From the NCBI GenBank assembly GCA_003542295.1, contig DPKX01000219.1, positions 1 through 9,034 on the forward strand: a stretch of DNA of 9,034 nucleotides. Direction: 5' to 3'. How positions within the stretch are numbered: position 1 is the first letter of the stretch; the number at the start of each line of letters is the position of its first letter. Positions 6,854-9,034 of the stretch are shown here, piece after piece. Under the pieces are notes generated by a model. That model did no database searches, was not told where the DNA came from, and saw only the letters and a program-made list of their open reading frames with translations. The position numbers and the translations under genes were made by a program. This DNA is from Candidatus Atribacter hydrocarboniphilus. GTDB taxonomy: Bacteria > Atribacterota > Atribacteria > Atribacterales > Atribacteraceae.

Positions 6854-7642
6854 TCAGTGGACCTCCTGCCCACCGGTTAAGTTAATGGCTTGACCGGTCA
6901 TATAGTCGGACTGTGAAGAAGCAAGAAAAACTGCGAGGTTTGATATATCTTCTACGGTACAACCTCTTCCAAGAGGTACTTTTTCGACATAAATTTTTCG
7001 TACCTGTTCAGGAGGGACTCCTAATTTCACTGAATATTCTTTATCCAATAAATCCCACATTGGGGTTGAAAACACATTACCAGGACAAATTGCATTGACA
7101 TTGATATGGAAAGGGGCGAGGTCGGTCGCAACGCTTTGGGTAAGTCCTACAACCCCAAATTTCGCCGAACTATAAGCAGCCAGCCATAAGCCACCTTTCT
7201 TCCCTGATTTAGAGCTAATATTGATAATTTTCCCACTTTTTTGTTCAACCATATATTTAGCAACTTCCTTGATACAGAGAAAGGTTCCCTTGAGATCAAC
7301 ATCGATAATCGCATCCCAGGTTGATTCGGGAACGTCGGTTATAAAGTTGGCTTTAATGATCCCAGCTGAATTCACCAGGATATCGATTTTTCCAAAATGG
7401 TCATGAACCTGTCGAACTGCATTTTCTACATCTTTACTCTTGGTAACATCTAACTGAATCGCTAATGCTTGTTGTCCAAGAGATTTGACTTCTTGAGCTG
7501 TTTTCTCTGCACCTTCTAAATTTAAATCACAACAGGCAATATGTGCTCCTTCTTTCGCAAAGCGGAGAGTAATTCCCTGTCCTATTCCCGAAGCAGAACC
7601 AGTAATAAATGCAATGTTTCCTTTCAACGGTTGGGTTTCCAT
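6854..7642 (-). CDS. Short-chain dehydrogenase/reductase, polyol or acetoin/diol type
   Basis: This is a classical 262-residue SDR using NAD(H) to interconvert a secondary alcohol and a ketone. Seen in order are the nucleotide loop TGSASGIG at 14-21, an acidic Asp39 at the end of the second strand (favours NAD over NADP), NSAG at 91-94, the catalytic serine near Ser144, YSSAK with Tyr157 and Lys161, and PG at 187-188. The C-terminal part, with a STPMWDLL lid segment and DYMTGQAINLTGGQ, resembles sorbitol-6-phosphate and related polyol dehydrogenases; acetoin/butanediol reductases share this layout, so the substrate is open. The ATG follows a GGTGGTGA site with an A/T-rich spacer. The gene is tightly joined to the AcoX-like gene, whose ribosome binding site lies in its last codons. 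A possible promoter and inverted repeat lie just upstream. Confidence 0.92.
   Translation of the reverse strand: METQPLKGNIAFITGSASGIGQGITLRFAKEGAHIACCDLNLEGAEKTAQEVKSLGQQALAIQLDVTKSKDVENAVRQVHDHFGKIDILVNSAGIIKANFITDVPESTWDAIIDVDLKGTFLCIKEVAKYMVEQKSGKIINISSKSGKKGGLWLAAYSSAKFGVVGLTQSVATDLAPFHINVNAICPGNVFSTPMWDLLDKEYSVKLGVPPEQVRKIYVEKVPLGRGCTVEDISNLAVFLASSQSDYMTGQAINLTGGQEVH
6862..6867 (-). promoter_or_regulatory. Ribosome binding site inside the SDR gene, pointing to a CTG start
   Basis: The minus strand reads AGGAGG here, within the last codons of the SDR gene. In the frame of the AcoX-like protein the only initiation-like codon at a normal distance is CTG at 6850-6852, 9 bases away. The GTG at 6871-6873 lies upstream of this site, and the next in-frame TTG (6835-6837) is 24 bases away and would remove the first beta strand of the fold. 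Confidence 0.65.
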
Positions 7643-7663
7643 ATATATTTTTCACCACCTATC

Positions 7664-7693
7664 ATTATAAATATGCGAAACCTTTCTTTTTAA
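7664..7693 (-). promoter_or_regulatory. Possible sigma-70-type promoter for the SDR gene
   Basis: On the minus strand a perfect TATAAT (7664-7669) is preceded, 18 bases upstream, by TTAAAA (7688-7693, four of six matches to TTGACA). Transcription would start about 15-20 bases before the ATG, leaving a very short leader close to the ribosome binding site. In such AT-rich DNA this match can occur by chance. Confidence 0.3.
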
Positions 7694-7702
7694 TAGGTTC
7701 CG
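7676..7702. promoter_or_regulatory. Inverted repeat upstream of the SDR gene, candidate operator
   Basis: On the plus strand CGAAACCT (7676-7683) is mirrored by AGGTTCCG (7695-7702) across an 11-base A/T-rich centre. Seven of the eight positions are complementary in DNA, and the eighth would be a G-U pair in RNA. It overlaps the -35 element and spacer of the possible promoter, as a repressor site would. No regulator gene is present in the window to pair with it. Confidence 0.3.
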
Positions 7703-7770
7703 GTCCCAAAATCTTGTTTTTCAGTTATCATCCTCACTTGTTTTTATCATTTTTTCGCTGATTTGAAATC

Positions 7771-7799
7771 AAAAAAAGATAATAGGAGCTCTTTCTCCC
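7771..7799 (-). terminator. Weak intrinsic terminator candidate after the zinc dehydrogenase gene
   Basis: On the minus strand GGAG and CTCC form a short stem around a 6-base loop, with one further G-U pair possible, followed after six bases by a run of seven T. It lies about 50-80 bases past the stop codon of the dehydrogenase gene. The stem is short, so termination is probably partial at best. Confidence 0.3.
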
Positions 7800-7850
7800 C
7801 GATAGTAAAAGTTAACAAGAAAGAAAATGAATCTAACATTTAGTGCTATT

Positions 7851-8891
7851 CTATATAAAACTCACAACCGCTTTCAAGGCTTTTCCTTCTTTGACCAGCT
7901 GTATTCCCTCGACGACTTTTTCAAGAGGAACTACATGGGTAATCAAACCTTTGGCATGAATCCGCTTGGAATAAATCAGTTTGGCCGCTTCTTCATACTG
8001 AGAAGCATGAGAAGCAAACACTCCAAACACTCCTATCTCTTTATAATGGACAGTGTTGCTGTTGAATTGGATGGTTGGCTTGTCCTTGGGTAAACCACCA
8101 AATAAGCTAATGCGTCCTTGAGGAGCGATCATCTCCAAAGCTTGTTCTTGAGCTGCTCCAGATGATGCTGCTACGATGATAACATCAGCTCCCAAACCAT
8201 CGGTAATAGTCAATACTTCATCTTTTAAGCTCTTTTCTGCTGAGTTTATGTAGTAATCGGCTTGTACTCGCTTGGCTAAATCCAAACGTTCCCCGGATAT
8301 ATCTGCAATGATGATCTTACCGGCCCCTCGGTTTTTGGCTAATTCAACATGCATACATCCGATAGGACCAGATCCGATCACTAAAACAGTTTCTCCAAAT
8401 CCTATATTTAAATAGGATTGTCCATTTACAGCACAGGAAAGCGGTTCTACCAAGCTAGCTTCAAGTAAATCCATATCTGGCGGCAAAACGAGTAAATTGC
8501 CTTTATCAACACCAGCTTTTGGAATTTTTAAGTACTCGGCAAACCCCCCGGGAAAATGGTACCCGATGTATTCTTGGTCTGGACATAGATTTTGGAGGCC
8601 ACGTCGGCAATAATGACAGCGGCCGCAGGAAATAACTGTTATCACCGAAACTTTATCTCCAACCTTATAACCCTCTACACCCTTTCCTACCTCAACTATT
8701 TCTGCCGATATTTCATGACCAGTAATATGAGGTGGCTTCACTTTTGGGTGCCCAAATTGGAAAATACGGACATCGGTTCCACAGATAGCACAGGCAGCTA
8801 CCTTTAACAACACTTCACCGTCAACAATTTCTGGCTTTTGGACTTCACGAACTTCCATCTGACCAGGTCCGAGAAAATGCGCAGCTTTCAT
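7851..8891 (-). CDS. Zinc-dependent medium-chain alcohol/polyol dehydrogenase (sorbitol or butanediol dehydrogenase-like)
   Basis: This 346-residue MDR-family enzyme oxidises a secondary alcohol, probably a sugar alcohol or diol, with NAD. The catalytic zinc ligands are Cys37 (in AICGTD), His59 with Glu60 (in TGHE), and Glu149 (in SLVEPL). The structural zinc site is Cys89, Cys92, Cys95 and Cys103. The Rossmann loop is GSGPIG at 173-178, and Asp197 at the end of the second strand favours NAD over NADP. The overall pattern resembles sorbitol/xylitol, threonine and 2,3-butanediol dehydrogenases, which cannot be told apart by motif reading. The start is ATG at 8891 with AAAGGAGAG about 8 bases upstream; an in-frame extension to 8951 precedes the family's N-terminus and is rejected. 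A 23-codon ORF ends one base before this start. Its job next to xylB and the sugar kinases fits oxidation of a polyol to a ketose. Confidence 0.92.
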   Translation of the reverse strand: MKAAHFLGPGQMEVREVQKPEIVDGEVLLKVAACAICGTDVRIFQFGHPKVKPPHITGHEISAEIVEVGKGVEGYKVGDKVSVITVISCGRCHYCRRGLQNLCPDQEYIGYHFPGGFAEYLKIPKAGVDKGNLLVLPPDMDLLEASLVEPLSCAVNGQSYLNIGFGETVLVIGSGPIGCMHVELAKNRGAGKIIIADISGERLDLAKRVQADYYINSAEKSLKDEVLTITDGLGADVIIVAASSGAAQEQALEMIAPQGRISLFGGLPKDKPTIQFNSNTVHYKEIGVFGVFASHASQYEEAAKLIYSKRIHAKGLITHVVPLEKVVEGIQLVKEGKALKAVVSFI

Positions 8892-8892
8892 T

Positions 8893-8964
8893 TTATTTTC
8901 TCTCCTTTCTATTTCTAAAGGCAGTGTTGAGTGACACATAATCAATACCAATTTTTACCTTCAT
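8893..8964 (-). CDS. Possible 23-residue leader ORF upstream of the zinc dehydrogenase
   Basis: A 24-codon frame (ATG to TAA) encodes MKVKIGIDYVSLNTAFRNRKERK. It has a strong AAGGAG site 9 bases before its ATG, and its TAA ends one base before the dehydrogenase ATG, so ribosomes could pass directly from one to the other. The peptide is basic and hydrophilic towards the end, with no membrane segment and no recognised family. It may be a coupling or regulatory leader, the worn-down start of a former gene, or chance. Its binding site lies in the 3' arm of an 8-bp inverted repeat. Confidence 0.4.
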   Translation of the reverse strand: MKVKIGIDYVSLNTAFRNRKERK

Positions 8965-8969
8965 CCTTA

Positions 8970-8992
8970 TCTTCTCCTTTCAAGGGAGAAGA
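8970..8992 (-). promoter_or_regulatory. Hairpin that could sequester a ribosome binding site
   Basis: On the minus strand TCTTCTCC and GGAGAAGA are perfect 8-bp complements around the 7-base loop CTTGAAA. The 3' arm contains the GGAG core of the ribosome binding site for the 23-codon ORF. Folding in the RNA would hide that site and might, through coupling, limit translation of the dehydrogenase. There is no T run after the stem, so it is not a typical terminator. Function is inferred. Confidence 0.4.
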
Positions 8993-9000
8993 AATTAAAA

Positions 9001-9034
9001 GACGCCATTACGAGGAACGGAGTGACGTGGCAAT
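9001..9034. repeat. Probable part of a dispersed palindromic repeat, cut by the right edge
   Basis: The plus strand here has the layout CATTACGAGGA, a GGAGTGACG core, then GTGGCAAT. This resembles the short non-coding repeats of the type CATTGCGAGG...GTGGCAATCT that are scattered between genes in many bacterial genomes. The ends are partly complementary (ATT...AAT). It is GC-richer than the flanking A/T-rich DNA. Only one copy is visible and the element runs off the window, so repeat status rests on recognition of the pattern. Confidence 0.45.

Noticed and set aside
7827..8093. Plus-strand open frame of 88 codons opposite the dehydrogenase C-terminus
   Set aside because: It is antisense to a well-supported gene, with no recognisable domain.
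8892..8951. A 20-residue N-terminal extension of the zinc dehydrogenase
   Set aside because: The family normally starts at MKAA, and the binding site at about 8900-8908 fits ATG 8891. The overlapping 23-codon frame has the better signals in this stretch.

Overview
The window is one run of bacterial genes, all read from the minus strand (right to left): eight complete protein genes, the first 15 codons of a ninth at the left edge, and one possible 23-codon ORF. Base composition is AT-rich. Most starts have a strong AGGAGG-type ribosome binding site about 8 bases upstream, and GTG and TTG starts are common. That suggests an anaerobic, sugar-fermenting bacterium of Bacillota or Atribacterota type, but the lineage cannot be fixed from this sequence. 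No gene is visibly broken. There are no tRNAs, rRNAs, CRISPR arrays, transposases, transporters or transcription factors, and no gap between genes exceeds 300 bases.

In transcription order, the right edge (9001-9034) holds what looks like part of a dispersed palindromic repeat. Next come a hairpin that could hide a ribosome binding site (8970-8992), a 23-codon ORF (8893-8964), and a zinc-dependent polyol/alcohol dehydrogenase (7851-8891). After a gap with a weak terminator and a possible promoter/operator come an SDR dehydrogenase (6854-7642), an AcoX-type NAD-kinase-fold protein that appears to start at CTG (5875-6852), a lipoyl-dependent E2 acyltransferase (4418-5680) and a xylulokinase-type FGGY kinase (2866-4395). 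A good intrinsic terminator (2741-2795) closes that group. The next group is a PfkB fructokinase-type sugar kinase (1651-2634), a PfkB kinase of the 1-phosphofructokinase/tagatose-6-phosphate kinase branch (701-1654), long-form hibernation promoting factor (147-695) and the start of an unrecognised gene (1-45).

The most economical reading is a polyol/ketose catabolic locus. Two dehydrogenases would oxidise sugar alcohols to ketoses, and the FGGY and PfkB kinases would phosphorylate the ketoses into the pentose phosphate pathway and glycolysis. The poorly fitting part is the AcoX-like protein plus lone E2 in the middle. That pair, with an SDR and a zinc dehydrogenase, recalls acetoin/2,3-butanediol loci, but the E1 alpha, E1 beta and E3 genes expected there are absent. 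Tight packing of a ribosome hibernation factor behind two sugar kinases is a second unusual arrangement.
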